From the NCBI GenBank assembly GCA_963543695.1, contig CAUUCF010000004.1:10073-74072 (forward strand): DNA of 64,000 nucleotides, written 5' to 3'. Both the position numbers and the translations under genes were made by a program. This document shows, in pieces, positions 6,193 through 16,085 of the stretch. The notes beneath the pieces are model-generated. The model saw only the letters and a program-made list of their open reading frames with translations. It was not told the origin of the DNA and did not search any database. The DNA comes from CAUUCF01 sp963543695. GTDB taxonomy: Bacteria > Pseudomonadota > Gammaproteobacteria > UBA9339. Each line of letters opens with the position of its first letter. Positions within the stretch are counted from its first letter, which is position 1.

Positions 6193-8037
6193 AGGTGATG
6201 CTAAATCACCTTTGGTTTCTAGCCACAATCGACGATCAGCCGATCGTTTTTTAGATAATAATAAATCGACCGTTAACAACGCATCTTCAGGAGAGATAAT
6301 CTGTACTAATTTTCTGGTTTTAGGGTCCATCGTAGTTTCTTTTAATTGTTCTGGATTCATTTCTCCTAACCCTTTAAACCTTTGTATCATGACGTTTTTA
6401 TTTCGTTGAGTATGCTTTTTTAAAATTTTATCTTTTTCTTCGTCATCCAGAGCGTAATACACTTCTTTTCCCAAATCAATTCGATATAAAGGAGGAGTTG
6501 CTACAAAAATATGCCCGTTTTGAATCAACGGTAAAAAATGTTTCAAAAAAAGAGCATTTAATAAAGTAGCAATATGCAAACCGTCGGAATCAGCATCAGC
6601 TAAAATACATATTTTACCGTATCTTAAATTAGATAAATCGTTACTGTTAGGTTCTACTCCTAAAGCGATCGCGATATCTTGTATTTCTTGTGAAGCTAAA
6701 ATTTTTTCTCCGGCAATTTCCCAAGTATTTAAAATTTTACCTCTAATTGGTAAAACCGCTTGAAAATTACGATCTCTCGCTTGTTTTGCCGATCCTCCAG
6801 CTGAATTACCTTCTACAATAAATAATTCTGTAGCTAAATTTTTCAGGATACAATCGGCTAATTTACCAGGCAAAGGTGGACCGTTAAAGCGTTTCCTTGC
6901 GATTTTATTCTCGTTATGACTGCGTTTTCGTGCGTTTGCTAAACAGTGTTCTACTAAAGTTTTACCGTATTCTACGTGCTGATTTAACCATAAACTAAAT
7001 CCATCTCTGACTAAATTATGCGCTAGAGTTAAAGCGATACGTGAAGTTAATCGTTCTTTAGTCTGCCCTAAAAATTGCGGTTCTTCCATTTTAACGGCTA
7101 GAACATACGAACTATTCGCTAAACAATCCTCGGCCGATAGTTTAATATTATTTTTAGCTAATTTATGTAATTCACAAAATTCTTTAATTGCTTCTAAAAT
7201 TCCTGACCTGAAACCGTTAACGTGAGTTCCTTGGTGAGTAGGGATTAAATTCACGTAACTTTCTCGTGGTAAGGCTATGTCTTCTGCAGTCCAAGTTAAA
7301 ACTAGATCTAGAACAAAATCATCTTTAGTTTGTTGTAAAGTAATCGTTTCGGGAAATAACAATTCATAGTCAGATAAACGTTCGTTTAAATATTCCTTCA
7401 TACCGTTTTGATAACACCAATGCCAACGTTTTTCGGGGGTTATCAAATTAATTTTTAATCCGGAACATAAAAAACTTTTAGCTTCTAAAAGATTTTTGAG
7501 ATGATCAATTTGAAAATTCGGTTCGTCAAAATATTGTGGATCTGGTATAAAAGTAATAGTGGTTCCGGTACTACTTGCCTGTTCATCTAAAACATGAAGG
7601 GATTGAAAGAGTTGTCCATTTTGAAAACTGATCTGATATTTTTTCTGATCACGATAGATGGTAGCAGTTAATGTTTTTGATAGTGCGTTGACTACTGAAA
7701 TACCTACACCATGCAACCCCCCTGAATAGCGGTATTGCTTTTTAGAGAACTTAGCTCCAGCATGTAATTTAGTAAAAATTAACTCGGCTCCGGAAAGATG
7801 GAGCGTAGGATGTAAATCAACGGGAATTCCTCGACCGTTATCTATTACAGTAATGCTATTATCGGAATCTAAAATTACCGAAATTTCTGTTGCATATCCA
7901 GCTAATACTTCGTCAATAGCGTTATCGATCGCTTCTTCCGCTAAATGATTAGGGGAACTAGTATTGGTATACATTCCCGGACGTTTTTTAACCGGTTCTA
8001 AACCATTTAAAACTTCAATCGTATTTGCGTTGTACAT
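6187..8037 (-). CDS. parE: DNA topoisomerase IV subunit B
   Basis: A type IIA topoisomerase ATPase subunit that decatenates chromosomes with ParC. From the N-terminus: GHKL ATPase (NAIDEVLAGYA, DNGRGIPVD, GGLHGVGISVVNALS), transducer domain, then the TOPRIM domain (LFIVEGNSAGGSAKQARDR, LADADSDGLHI) and the GLGEMNPEQL motif. The length of about 616 residues, without the long insertion found in gammaproteobacterial GyrB, separates it from gyrB at 45-47.6 kb. I place the start at 8037 (MYNANTIEVLNG); the longer frame from 8061 would overlap the upstream M50 gene, and its first eight residues have no counterpart in ParE. Last gene of the long minus-strand run. Confidence 0.94.
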   Translation of the reverse strand: MYNANTIEVLNGLEPVKKRPGMYTNTSSPNHLAEEAIDNAIDEVLAGYATEISVILDSDNSITVIDNGRGIPVDLHPTLHLSGAELIFTKLHAGAKFSKKQYRYSGGLHGVGISVVNALSKTLTATIYRDQKKYQISFQNGQLFQSLHVLDEQASSTGTTITFIPDPQYFDEPNFQIDHLKNLLEAKSFLCSGLKINLITPEKRWHWCYQNGMKEYLNERLSDYELLFPETITLQQTKDDFVLDLVLTWTAEDIALPRESYVNLIPTHQGTHVNGFRSGILEAIKEFCELHKLAKNNIKLSAEDCLANSSYVLAVKMEEPQFLGQTKERLTSRIALTLAHNLVRDGFSLWLNQHVEYGKTLVEHCLANARKRSHNENKIARKRFNGPPLPGKLADCILKNLATELFIVEGNSAGGSAKQARDRNFQAVLPIRGKILNTWEIAGEKILASQEIQDIAIALGVEPNSNDLSNLRYGKICILADADSDGLHIATLLNALFLKHFLPLIQNGHIFVATPPLYRIDLGKEVYYALDDEEKDKILKKHTQRNKNVMIQRFKGLGEMNPEQLKETTMDPKTRKLVQIISPEDALLTVDLLLSKKRSADRRLWLETKGDLASPL

Positions 8038-8042
8038 CTTCT

Positions 8043-8702
8043 TTATAAACCGTAAAACCAATCAATAAAAATAATTCCCATTCTCAATAACGGTAATAAA
8101 ACAAGAGTTAAAGCTCCTGTAACAATTAATAGTAAAATAATCCAGATACCGTAACGTTGGAAAAAAAAGTATAAATTAGAGTATTGCTTTTTAGACAACC
8201 AAATTTTTAAAATAATTCCTCCGTCAAAGGTCGGGAAAGGTAATAAGTTAAAAAATCCTAAACCTAAATTAATTAAAACTCCTGTCTCACACATCAAAGA
8301 AAAAAAATGATTAAAAGATAAATCTAAGGCAGGATAAAGTAAGAGTAATTTTAAAATTCCTCCCCATAAAAAGGCCATCAGAAAATTAGCGGCTGGACCA
8401 GCTAACGAAACGAAAATTTCGTCTCGTGGATTTTTTTTTAAAGCTCGAAAGTCAATAGGAACAGGTTTAGCCCAGCCAAAAATGAACCCCGTTTTAGATA
8501 ACAAACACAGCACCGGAAAAATAACCGTACCGAATAAATCAAGATGTTTAAAAGGATCCAAACTGACCCTTCCTTGTTCATAAGCGGTACGATCTCCTAA
8601 TAAGAACGCTACGATCCCATGAGTTGCTTCATGTACCGTAATTGCTAACAAAAGCGGGAGAATACAAATAGTAGTTTGTTGAATAAAGTTAAGATTTTGC
8701 AT
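8043..8702 (-). CDS. M50 (site-2-protease family) membrane metalloprotease
   Basis: A 219-residue polytopic membrane protein with the zinc site HEATH (residues 24-28) in the first membrane helix and the distal Asp motif NLLPFPTFDGG. This is the small, PDZ-lacking S2P subgroup (YwhC-like), which cleaves substrates within the membrane. FGWAKPVPIDF and LAGPAANFLMA are further family hallmarks. Physiological substrates of this subgroup are largely unknown. It abuts dolP (shared base at 8702) and is followed by parE at 5 bases. Confidence 0.88.
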   Translation of the reverse strand: MQNLNFIQQTTICILPLLLAITVHEATHGIVAFLLGDRTAYEQGRVSLDPFKHLDLFGTVIFPVLCLLSKTGFIFGWAKPVPIDFRALKKNPRDEIFVSLAGPAANFLMAFLWGGILKLLLLYPALDLSFNHFFSLMCETGVLINLGLGFFNLLPFPTFDGGIILKIWLSKKQYSNLYFFFQRYGIWIILLLIVTGALTLVLLPLLRMGIIFIDWFYGL

Positions 8703-9271
8703 TAGTTATACTCGAAAAGTTTAATAATTTTTTTAATTCCGCTAATTTTTTGTAAGTTTTTAATCGCTAATTCACTTTGTGCACGACTAATTAATCCCAT
8801 AATATAAACTACTCCGTTTTCAGTAACCACTTTGATATTGGTCGCGTTTAACCCTGGTACAGCGTAAAGTTGCATTTTAGCTTTAGTGGTTAACCAAGTA
8901 TCTTTTTTACGTACGTTAGTTGGAATCGGTTTTTGAATTTTAATCTCGTCGTAAATCATTTTTACGTGGGCGGTTTTTTTAACGATAGTTAAAATTTTGT
9001 CATGCAATTCGTACGTAGGCGTTTGTCCCACTAATAAAATTACCTGGTTAAAAACGGTAACGGAAATATGTGAAGTACGATAAATACTACGATCTTTTTT
9101 AATTTTACCTTCAATAACCAAAGCTTGTTTATGATCGGAAGCAATTACTTTAGAAGAACGGTGGTCCCCTAACCAAATTCCTACCGTTGTTCCTACTCCT
9201 AACGCCGCAGGAACACAAGCAGTTAAATAAAAGCTCATTAATAATAAAACGATTAATTTCTGGAACATCAA
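8702..9271 (-). CDS. dolP: Dual BON-domain outer-membrane lipoprotein (DolP/YraP family)
   Basis: A 189-residue lipoprotein: signal peptide with lipobox LTAC (Cys at about residue 19), a Gly-rich linker (GVGTTVGIWLGDHR), then two BON domains at about 50-110 and 125-185, each with the central Gly of the fold (VILLVGQTP and VVYIMGLISRAQSE). DolP binds anionic phospholipids and supports outer-membrane integrity and BAM activity in E. coli. It overlaps yfgM by four bases. Confidence 0.88.
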   Translation of the reverse strand: MMFQKLIVLLLMSFYLTACVPAALGVGTTVGIWLGDHRSSKVIASDHKQALVIEGKIKKDRSIYRTSHISVTVFNQVILLVGQTPTYELHDKILTIVKKTAHVKMIYDEIKIQKPIPTNVRKKDTWLTTKAKMQLYAVPGLNATNIKVVTENGVVYIMGLISRAQSELAIKNLQKISGIKKIIKLFEYN

Positions 9272-9879
9272 AAATGCCTTAATTTCAAAGACAGTACTGT
9301 AGGTACTTGCCCTAAGGTTTCTAAGTAAATTTTTTGTGCTTTTTGATAAAAAGCAAAAGCTTGCTCTGTGTCTTGTTTTTTAACGTAGTAATCTCCCCAT
9401 ATCTCGTAATTTTCCGCCGGTTGATTATTAACAGGGATCGCATCTAAATATTTTTTAGCCGTTTCTAAATCATTTTCTTCCAATAAAATACGAATTAAGC
9501 GGATACGGGAAATGTCTTTTAATTCGGGAATTAAATAATGCGTTAAATTCCATTCTAAAGCGGTTTTAGCATTTTGGTAATCTTGGTTACCTACCGCTTC
9601 TTTAGCCAACCATAAATTCACAAAACCAGCATAAGTAGTTTTAGGATAATCGTTAATAATTTGTTCGCCGTAGAGTTTTGCGTTTTCTAGTTTTTTATGT
9701 TGTTCCTCAGATAACATTTGAACGTATAATTTAGCCGCTTGAAAATTGTAATCCGCAACGTATCGGCGATAAAAACTCATTCCCAACGTTGCGGTTGCTA
9801 ATAAAAAAAAGCTTAAAACTAAAAACGCTATTAACCAACGGTTATTTAAAAATTTTGATTGATTTATCTTAGCTGGCAT
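9268..9879 (-). CDS. yfgM: YfgM-like membrane-anchored TPR protein
   Basis: A 203-residue protein: basic N-terminus, one membrane helix (about residues 15-37, WLIAFLVLSFFLLATATLGM), then helical hairpins typical of the TPR_21 family. E. coli YfgM is an ancillary subunit of the SecYEG translocon that works with periplasmic chaperones. The place directly after hisS is the conserved hisS-yfgM neighbourhood of gammaproteobacteria, but bamB and der, which usually follow, are replaced by dolP. Confidence 0.88.
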   Translation of the reverse strand: MPAKINQSKFLNNRWLIAFLVLSFFLLATATLGMSFYRRYVADYNFQAAKLYVQMLSEEQHKKLENAKLYGEQIINDYPKTTYAGFVNLWLAKEAVGNQDYQNAKTALEWNLTHYLIPELKDISRIRLIRILLEENDLETAKKYLDAIPVNNQPAENYEIWGDYYVKKQDTEQAFAFYQKAQKIYLETLGQVPTVLSLKLRHF

Positions 9880-9883
9880 AATT

Positions 9884-11104
9884 TTAACTCTGTTTATTTT
9901 TAAAATAATTGACTAACCCTGAAATTGATACTACCTCTTCTTTTTTAGATTGTAAATTTTTTACGATACAAGTTTCTTGTTCAAAGAATAAAGCATTTTG
10001 AGCTTGAACCGCTAAAGCTCGCTTATAAAGGTTATTAAGTTTAATCTCTTCTACTATTACCGTATATTTTAAATCCCTTAATTGTTCGATGATCGACCAG
10101 TTGAAAAGTGCGCTATTGTTAGTAGCGATGAAAAGAATCTTTGTAGGCTCACGCTTAAAGGTAATTAATTCTACTAAACGTTCTATTCCAATCGCGAAAC
10201 CAAAAGCAGCGGTAGCTTTTCCCCCCATTTCTTCTACTAATTTATCATAACGTCCTCCAGCACACACCGTATTTTGTTGACGATCTGCAGTCAATTTCCA
10301 TTCGAAAACGGTTTGATTATAATAATCTAAACCTCGTACTAAACGTTGATTAATTACAAACGGAATCTGGAGTTGTTTTAAAGTATCCGTTAACTGTTCT
10401 AAACGTTGCAAAGAAAAATCAGATAAATAATCATCAATTTGAGGTGCATTTTCAATTAATTCAACCATTTGAGGCAATTTACTATCTAATAAACGTAATG
10501 GATTTCTCGTTAAACGCTTTTTTAATTCGTCATTTAGCTGGTCTTGGTGTTGATTAAAGTACTCAACTAAAGCCGCACGATATTGATTTCGTTCGGCAAT
10601 TTCACCGATAGAATTTAATTCTAAAACCATTTTTTCCGAGATTGCCAAAGCTTTCCACCAACGCCAAGTTAATAATAATTGTTCTATTTCTATATCTAAA
10701 GCGGGAAAACCAAAAGCTTCTACTCCAAATTGATGAAATTGACGGTACCTTCCCTTTTGAGGACGTTCGTGTCTAAACATCGGACCATAATAAAAAAAAC
10801 GTTGCTTTTGATTATGTAATAAACCATGCTCTAATCCAACACGTACGGTACTCGCCGTACCTTCTGGACGTAAAGTTAATGCTTCATCATGAATTTGAAA
10901 AGAGTACATTTCTTTTTCTACGATGTCGGTTACTTCGCCGATCGATTTAGTAAATAAGGGGGTTTTTTCTAAAATAGGGAAACGAATTTCTCGATAACCG
11001 TACAATTTAACTTGAGCAATTAATTGTTGTTCTAATTGTTTCCATTGTTCGACAACGTCCGGCAAAAAATCTTGCATGCCTCTTACGGCAGTTATACTTT
11101 TCAT
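9884..11104 (-). CDS. hisS: Histidyl-tRNA synthetase
   Basis: A 406-residue class II synthetase. Motif 1 is around GMQDFLPD, motif 2 is FRHERPQKGRYRQFHQFG, the histidine-specific loop is LVRGLDYYNQTVFEW, and motif 3 is AFGFAIGIERL. It is followed by a reduced anticodon-binding domain (about residues 320-400). It charges tRNA-His. Slightly shorter than the E. coli enzyme (424). It lies 6 bases from the upstream FNT gene and 4 bases from yfgM downstream, so co-transcription is likely. Confidence 0.96.
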   Translation of the reverse strand: MKSITAVRGMQDFLPDVVEQWKQLEQQLIAQVKLYGYREIRFPILEKTPLFTKSIGEVTDIVEKEMYSFQIHDEALTLRPEGTASTVRVGLEHGLLHNQKQRFFYYGPMFRHERPQKGRYRQFHQFGVEAFGFPALDIEIEQLLLTWRWWKALAISEKMVLELNSIGEIAERNQYRAALVEYFNQHQDQLNDELKKRLTRNPLRLLDSKLPQMVELIENAPQIDDYLSDFSLQRLEQLTDTLKQLQIPFVINQRLVRGLDYYNQTVFEWKLTADRQQNTVCAGGRYDKLVEEMGGKATAAFGFAIGIERLVELITFKREPTKILFIATNNSALFNWSIIEQLRDLKYTVIVEEIKLNNLYKRALAVQAQNALFFEQETCIVKNLQSKKEEVVSISGLVNYFKNKQS

Positions 11105-11110
11105 TATGCT

Positions 11111-11767
11111 TTACCTTTGATTTGTATATTTAAGACTAAAAACTATCCCTAACCCCCCTAAAATATTTCCTAAAGTGATCGGCAGCAGGCTTTTGTATAA
11201 AAAAGGTAATAAAGGGGTATTAGAAGCAGACCATACGAACATGTTAGCAATCGAGTGTTCGAAGCCTAAATAAGCAAAAGTAACGATGTGGACCATAATG
11301 GCCAAAAATTTTTCTAAATAATTATCTCGATGAGCAGCTTGATAAATCGCACTACAAACTAACCAATTACACAAAATACCTTTAATGATTAACGTAGAAC
11401 ATGGAACGTTCATTTTCATTGTGACCATCGCTTTAAACGGTTCGGGATTCGGCTGGGCCAGTAAACTTAAAGTATATGCTCCTAAAAAATTTCCGAGATA
11501 AACAAAGAATAATTTTAGACCGGTTTTTACGTCAAAGCGCACTAATCCCCATAATAGGTCTCCGGTAAAAAGTTCTGCTTGATGAATGATGATCAACATT
11601 AAACTAAAACAAAATAAAAAACCACCTAATATTTTGTTAGGAGTAACGGTAAACATCCAAGCTCCTAATCCAACGTACATACCGGCCCACCAACTATCTA
11701 ATAACGAGTGATCTTTATTAATTTTTTGTAATAAATTTTGGTAAAATTTTTCTGATAATTCAAGCAT
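11111..11767 (-). CDS. Formate/nitrite transporter (FNT) family channel
   Basis: A 218-residue protein with six membrane segments. The FNT hallmarks are present: ELFTGD (omega loop region), KGILCNWLVC, and GFEHSIANMF carrying the conserved pore His. FNT pentamers pass small monovalent anions (formate, nitrite, hydrosulfide, lactate). It is clearly shorter than E. coli FocA (285) through short loops and tail, but no core helix appears lost. The substrate cannot be read from the sequence; with pta and ackA in the genome, formate or acetate-like anions are possible. Confidence 0.88.
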   Translation of the reverse strand: MLELSEKFYQNLLQKINKDHSLLDSWWAGMYVGLGAWMFTVTPNKILGGFLFCFSLMLIIIHQAELFTGDLLWGLVRFDVKTGLKLFFVYLGNFLGAYTLSLLAQPNPEPFKAMVTMKMNVPCSTLIIKGILCNWLVCSAIYQAAHRDNYLEKFLAIMVHIVTFAYLGFEHSIANMFVWSASNTPLLPFLYKSLLPITLGNILGGLGIVFSLKYTNQR

Positions 11768-11786
11768 AAATAACCTTTTAACAAAT

Positions 11787-14345
11787 TTAATTCATAATTT
11801 TTTTAGTAATTCTTATTAACAATATCGGCATAATACTTCCTAACACTACGATTAACCAAGCTGCTTTAGATAAAGAAGATAAATTTAAAAAATCCCTAAT
11901 AAAAGGAACTAAAGCCATTGCTAGCAAAAAGATTAAATTAAGCCCGATTAACTTTTCTAACGTTTGGTTACGTATTTTCTGTTGAGCTTTGCAAAAAGCA
12001 GCACTGTTAGAGCACAGATCTAAAGCGTAAATATTTTGCGTTAAAATTAACGTATAAAAACTAACGGTCGACGCTACATTATGTCCAAAAAAACATTCAG
12101 AAAAATGATAAGTTATTAATCCAATAATAGCCATATAAGTACCATATATAAAAATTTTACTTAAAATTTTTCGATCAAAAAAAGTATTTTTACACGGAGG
12201 TTGTTCCATAAGATTATGTTCCGCAGGATTTAAGCCCAGACCTAACGCCGGCAAAGTGTCAGTAATCAAATTTAGTAAAAGAATTTGAACGGCCGTTAAA
12301 GGAGAAGGACGATTCGTTAACATTGCTACCACGACAATCATCATTTCTGCAATATTACTAGACAATAAATATTGGATAATTTTCTGCAAATTTTGGTAAA
12401 TTCGCCTCCCCTCTTTAATCGCGCTGATGATAGTAGCAAAATTATTGTCTAATAAAACGACATCAGCCGCTTCTTTAGCCACTTCTGTGCCACTACCCAT
12501 AGCAATACCGATATTCGCCGCTTTAAGAGCGGGAGCATCATTCACCCCATCGCCAGTCATCGCGACTACTTCGTGTAGTTTTTGGTACGCTTGGACTAAT
12601 AATAATTTTTGGTGTGGGGAAATACGTGCAAAAACATAGGTGTCTTCAATAGCAGAACTCAATTGTTCTGCAGATAAATTTTCGATTTGTTGCCCAGTTA
12701 ATACTTGTTCAGTATGACTTAAACCTAATTGTTTAGCAATCGCTAACGCGGTAGTAGGATGATCGCCCGTAATCATTACTAATTTAATCCCCGATCTTTG
12801 ACAACTTTGAATACTACTAATCGCTTCCGGTTTAGGCGGATCAATCATACCGACAAGACCTAAAAAAATAAAAGCGTCTTTTGCAAGATTTTTTTTAGCT
12901 AAAGCTAATATACGTAAAGCTTTGTTTGCTAAATTTTCGTTTAAAAAATTAATTTTTTTTCGGTAATTTTCATCTAAATTAACTATTCCTTGTTCCGTTA
13001 AAAGATAACTACATACGTTTAATATTTGATCTAAAGCTCCTTTTAAAAAAACACTACCGTCTTGATGAAACGTATTCATGCAACGATTTTCTGAAGAAAA
13101 AGGAATTTCTTGTACCCGTAAATTACCGTTTCGTATTTCATTTACCTGGTAACCTAATTGATCGGCTAAAATTAAAAAAGCTTGCTCCGTTGGATCACCT
13201 AAAATTTTGTTATGGTCATTAAGATCATAAGTTGCGTTATTGCATAAAAGACCACAAGTAATTATTTCCGTCATTAACGGTGAAACGGTCATCGGGACTG
13301 TAGTAAAATCTTGCTTGAAAGCTAAGCCTACTTGTACGATCTTCATTTGGTTTTGCGTTAAAGTCCCCGTTTTGTCACTGCAAACAACGGTTACTCCACC
13401 TAAAGTTTCTGTTGCGGGTAAAGAACGGACTAACGCATTTTGTTGAACCATTTTCTTTACGCCGAAAGCCATCGTAATGGTCGCTAAAGTAGGTAAACCT
13501 TCCGGAATAATCGAAATCGCGAGTGAAGAAGCAATTATCAGCAACGGTAACCATGGTTGCTGATAATAACTATTAGCAACACAGAGCAAAATGATAATAA
13601 AAACTGCAAACCAAGTGACTAATTTACCAATGGAGGCTAATTTTTGCCTCATCGGCGTTACTAGTTTTTCCGTATGCTCTAATAAATGAGCAATTTTACC
13701 AAGTTCAGTATGCATGCCACTTGCAGTGACAATGCCTATTCCGTTCCCAGATAATACGGTAGTACCCGCATAACCAGAATTAGTACGCTCCGCTAAAATC
13801 GTAGCCTCAGGTAGAACTATCACCTCTTTTTCAAGAGGTAACGATTCACCGGTTAAAGCGGATTCTTGCATTTTTAAACCGTTTACACTGATAAAACGTA
13901 AATCGGCGGGCAAAATATCCCCTTCACTCATGTAAATAACATCCCCAGGGACAATTAATGCGGTCGACAAGAGTACCTTTTTCCGGTTTCTTAAAACAGT
14001 GATTTGAGGAATAGTCATTTTACGCAACATAAGTAAAGCATTTTGAGCTTGGTGCTCTTGAAAAAGACAAATCACTATATTGATTAAAATAATCCCGAGA
14101 ATAATGATCGTTTCTCCCCATTCTCCTAATACGGCTGAAAGAATCGCCACGCCGAATAAAATTAAATTCATCGGATCGCTAATTTCTCGCAACAAACGTT
14201 CTGAAAAAGAAGTACTTTGAGAGCGAGTTAAAACGTTTTGGCCATAAAGTTCTAAACGTTTCGTAGCTTCTTGCTCCGTTAAACCATTCGCCGAAGAATT
14301 CAATTGCTGATAAATCGTTTCTAACGGTAAGTTATGCCATTTCAT
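11787..14345 (-). CDS. Cation-transporting P-type ATPase (P2A, Ca2+-ATPase-like)
   Basis: An 852-residue P-type pump. In order: N-terminal cation-ATPase domain (HNLPLETIYQQL), actuator motif TGES (165-168), membrane-site PEGLP (281-285), phosphorylation site DKTGTLT (Asp324), nucleotide-binding KGALDQIL, hinge TGDGVNDAPALK, and the C-terminal membrane bundle (NLITDTLPALGLGL). The PEGLP helix and NLxTD motif favour the Ca2+/Mn2+-type P2A branch over heavy-metal pumps. There are no N-terminal metal-binding CxxC domains. Its start overlaps the end of obgE by 14 bases, so translation may be coupled. Confidence 0.92.
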   Translation of the reverse strand: MKWHNLPLETIYQQLNSSANGLTEQEATKRLELYGQNVLTRSQSTSFSERLLREISDPMNLILFGVAILSAVLGEWGETIIILGIILINIVICLFQEHQAQNALLMLRKMTIPQITVLRNRKKVLLSTALIVPGDVIYMSEGDILPADLRFISVNGLKMQESALTGESLPLEKEVIVLPEATILAERTNSGYAGTTVLSGNGIGIVTASGMHTELGKIAHLLEHTEKLVTPMRQKLASIGKLVTWFAVFIIILLCVANSYYQQPWLPLLIIASSLAISIIPEGLPTLATITMAFGVKKMVQQNALVRSLPATETLGGVTVVCSDKTGTLTQNQMKIVQVGLAFKQDFTTVPMTVSPLMTEIITCGLLCNNATYDLNDHNKILGDPTEQAFLILADQLGYQVNEIRNGNLRVQEIPFSSENRCMNTFHQDGSVFLKGALDQILNVCSYLLTEQGIVNLDENYRKKINFLNENLANKALRILALAKKNLAKDAFIFLGLVGMIDPPKPEAISSIQSCQRSGIKLVMITGDHPTTALAIAKQLGLSHTEQVLTGQQIENLSAEQLSSAIEDTYVFARISPHQKLLLVQAYQKLHEVVAMTGDGVNDAPALKAANIGIAMGSGTEVAKEAADVVLLDNNFATIISAIKEGRRIYQNLQKIIQYLLSSNIAEMMIVVVAMLTNRPSPLTAVQILLLNLITDTLPALGLGLNPAEHNLMEQPPCKNTFFDRKILSKIFIYGTYMAIIGLITYHFSECFFGHNVASTVSFYTLILTQNIYALDLCSNSAAFCKAQQKIRNQTLEKLIGLNLIFLLAMALVPFIRDFLNLSSLSKAAWLIVVLGSIMPILLIRITKKIMN

Positions 14346-15354
14346 CGTTTTCCTGTGATCCTTCTTTCCTTTGTTTTAAAAAAAGGGCCAATTGGTTAAT
14401 CAACTCTTTAGTGCCTTTCTTTTCTAACGCCGAAATTACAAAATAACGATCCTGCCAGTTAATGGAACGTAAAAAAGGGTCGATTTTTTGCTTTACTGCT
14501 TGTTCGGAATATAGATCTTGCTTATTAAAAACTAACCAACGAGGTTTACTTAATAAATTATCTTGATATTTTTGCAACTCTTGCAAGATTGTTAAATAAT
14601 CTTTTTGTAAGTCACCACTCAAATCTACGAGGTGTAATAATACCCCTGTACGAGAAAGATGTTTTAAAAATTTTATTCCTAACCCGGTTCCTTCAGCTGC
14701 TCCTTCAATCAATCCCGGAATATCCGCTACGACAAAAGGCTGGATATCATTTTTAACCATTCCCAAATTAGGATGTAAAGTAGTAAAAGGATAATCGGCT
14801 ACTTTAGGTCTAGCCGAAGAAATACTACGAATTAAGCTAGATTTACCCGCGTTTGGTAATCCTAATAAACCTACGTCGGCTATTAATTTTAATTCTAACC
14901 GTAAATTAAACGTTTCTCCCGGTTTACCGTAAGTAAATTTTCGAGGTGCACGGTTTGTACTAGATTTAAAACGTAAGTTCCCTAAGCCCCCTTTTCCCCC
15001 TTTAGCTAAACAAAAAGGAACTGGATCCACTAAGTCAACGATCAATTCTTCGGTATCCAAATTATAAATTAACGTACCTTTTGGTACTTTGATATATAGA
15101 TCTTCTGCTGATTTACCGGTACATTGACTACCCATCCCGTTTTGTCCATTTTTAGCTTCAAAGTGTCGTAAATAGCGGTAATCTACTAACGTATTTAATT
15201 CCGGATCAGTAACAGCGTAAATACTTCCTCCATCTCCCCCGTCTCCCCCATCCGGTCCGCCAAACGGAATGAATTTTTCTCGCCGAAAACTACTGCAACC
15301 ATTTCCGCCATCACCCGCTTTTATTTTAATAATTACTTCGTCAACAAATCGCAT
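14332..15354 (-). CDS. obgE: Obg/CgtA ribosome-associated GTPase
   Basis: A 340-residue protein. The Gly-rich Obg fold (about 1-158) contains GDGGNGCSSFRREKF and FGGPDGGDGGDGG. The G domain has the P-loop GLPNAGKSS (165-173), the switch region TTLHPNLG, DIPGLIEGA, and NKQD for guanine recognition. Obg binds the 50S subunit and links ribosome maturation to GTP/ppGpp levels. In most gammaproteobacteria it follows rplU-rpmA; here it lies between rsmA (22-base overlap) and the P-type ATPase. A short acidic tail ends the protein. Confidence 0.95.
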   Translation of the reverse strand: MRFVDEVIIKIKAGDGGNGCSSFRREKFIPFGGPDGGDGGDGGSIYAVTDPELNTLVDYRYLRHFEAKNGQNGMGSQCTGKSAEDLYIKVPKGTLIYNLDTEELIVDLVDPVPFCLAKGGKGGLGNLRFKSSTNRAPRKFTYGKPGETFNLRLELKLIADVGLLGLPNAGKSSLIRSISSARPKVADYPFTTLHPNLGMVKNDIQPFVVADIPGLIEGAAEGTGLGIKFLKHLSRTGVLLHLVDLSGDLQKDYLTILQELQKYQDNLLSKPRWLVFNKQDLYSEQAVKQKIDPFLRSINWQDRYFVISALEKKGTKELINQLALFLKQRKEGSQENDEMA

Positions 15355-16085
15355 ATTTTATTACTCAAATTTACCCATTCTACTACGCTTAATTCTTCAG
15401 GACGCTTATTTTGTTCTTCTACCGATAAGAACGCTCGATATTCCATTAAACTATTTTTTAACATTTTTCTACGAATATTAAAAGCTTGTCCGATTAATTG
15501 ACTTAATAAGAGTTGATTATTAAGGGGATAAGGTTTTAGTTTAGGTTCAGCAATTAAAAAAGTGGAGTTTACTTTTGGTGGAGGATAAAAAGCACTGGCC
15601 GGTAAATCAAAACTATCTTTAAAATCAAATTTTAGTTGAAACAATATTGATAATTTGCCGAAAGCTTTAGTATTCGGCTGAGCTTTAATTCTATCGGCTA
15701 CCTCTTTTTGTAACATGATTCCTAAACGATCTATCCGATCTGCGATGGCTAAAAATTTAAACAATAAAGGCGTAGAAATATTATAAGGCAAATTTCCCGT
15801 AATAATTAAAGGGGCATTTAAAGTCGTATAATCGAACTGCAAAGCATCTTCTGTATAAATCGTTAAATTTTTAAAGCGATTTTTTAATAGTGGGATTAAA
15901 TCACGATCGATTTCAATCGCGATCATTTTATTCGTTTTTTTTAGTAAAAATTCCGTTAAATTACCGTTCCCTGGACCAATTTCTAATAATAATTGGTCTT
16001 TAATTTGTAATAATTCGCTTATTTTTTGTAAGGCACCACGATCTTGTAGAAAGTTTTGACCGAACCTTTTTTTAGGTTTAAACAT
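15333..16085 (-). CDS. rsmA: 16S rRNA dimethyladenosine transferase (KsgA)
   Basis: A 250-residue Rossmann methyltransferase with KKRFGQNFLQD at the N-terminus, the SAM motif LEIGPGNGNLTEFLL, and the catalytic NLPY motif in ITGNLPYNIST, characteristic of the KsgA/Dim1 family. It dimethylates A1518 and A1519 near the 3' end of 16S rRNA. It overlaps psd upstream by 8 bases and obgE downstream by 22 bases. Confidence 0.95.
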   Translation of the reverse strand: MFKPKKRFGQNFLQDRGALQKISELLQIKDQLLLEIGPGNGNLTEFLLKKTNKMIAIEIDRDLIPLLKNRFKNLTIYTEDALQFDYTTLNAPLIITGNLPYNISTPLLFKFLAIADRIDRLGIMLQKEVADRIKAQPNTKAFGKLSILFQLKFDFKDSFDLPASAFYPPPKVNSTFLIAEPKLKPYPLNNQLLLSQLIGQAFNIRRKMLKNSLMEYRAFLSVEEQNKRPEELSVVEWVNLSNKICDLLTK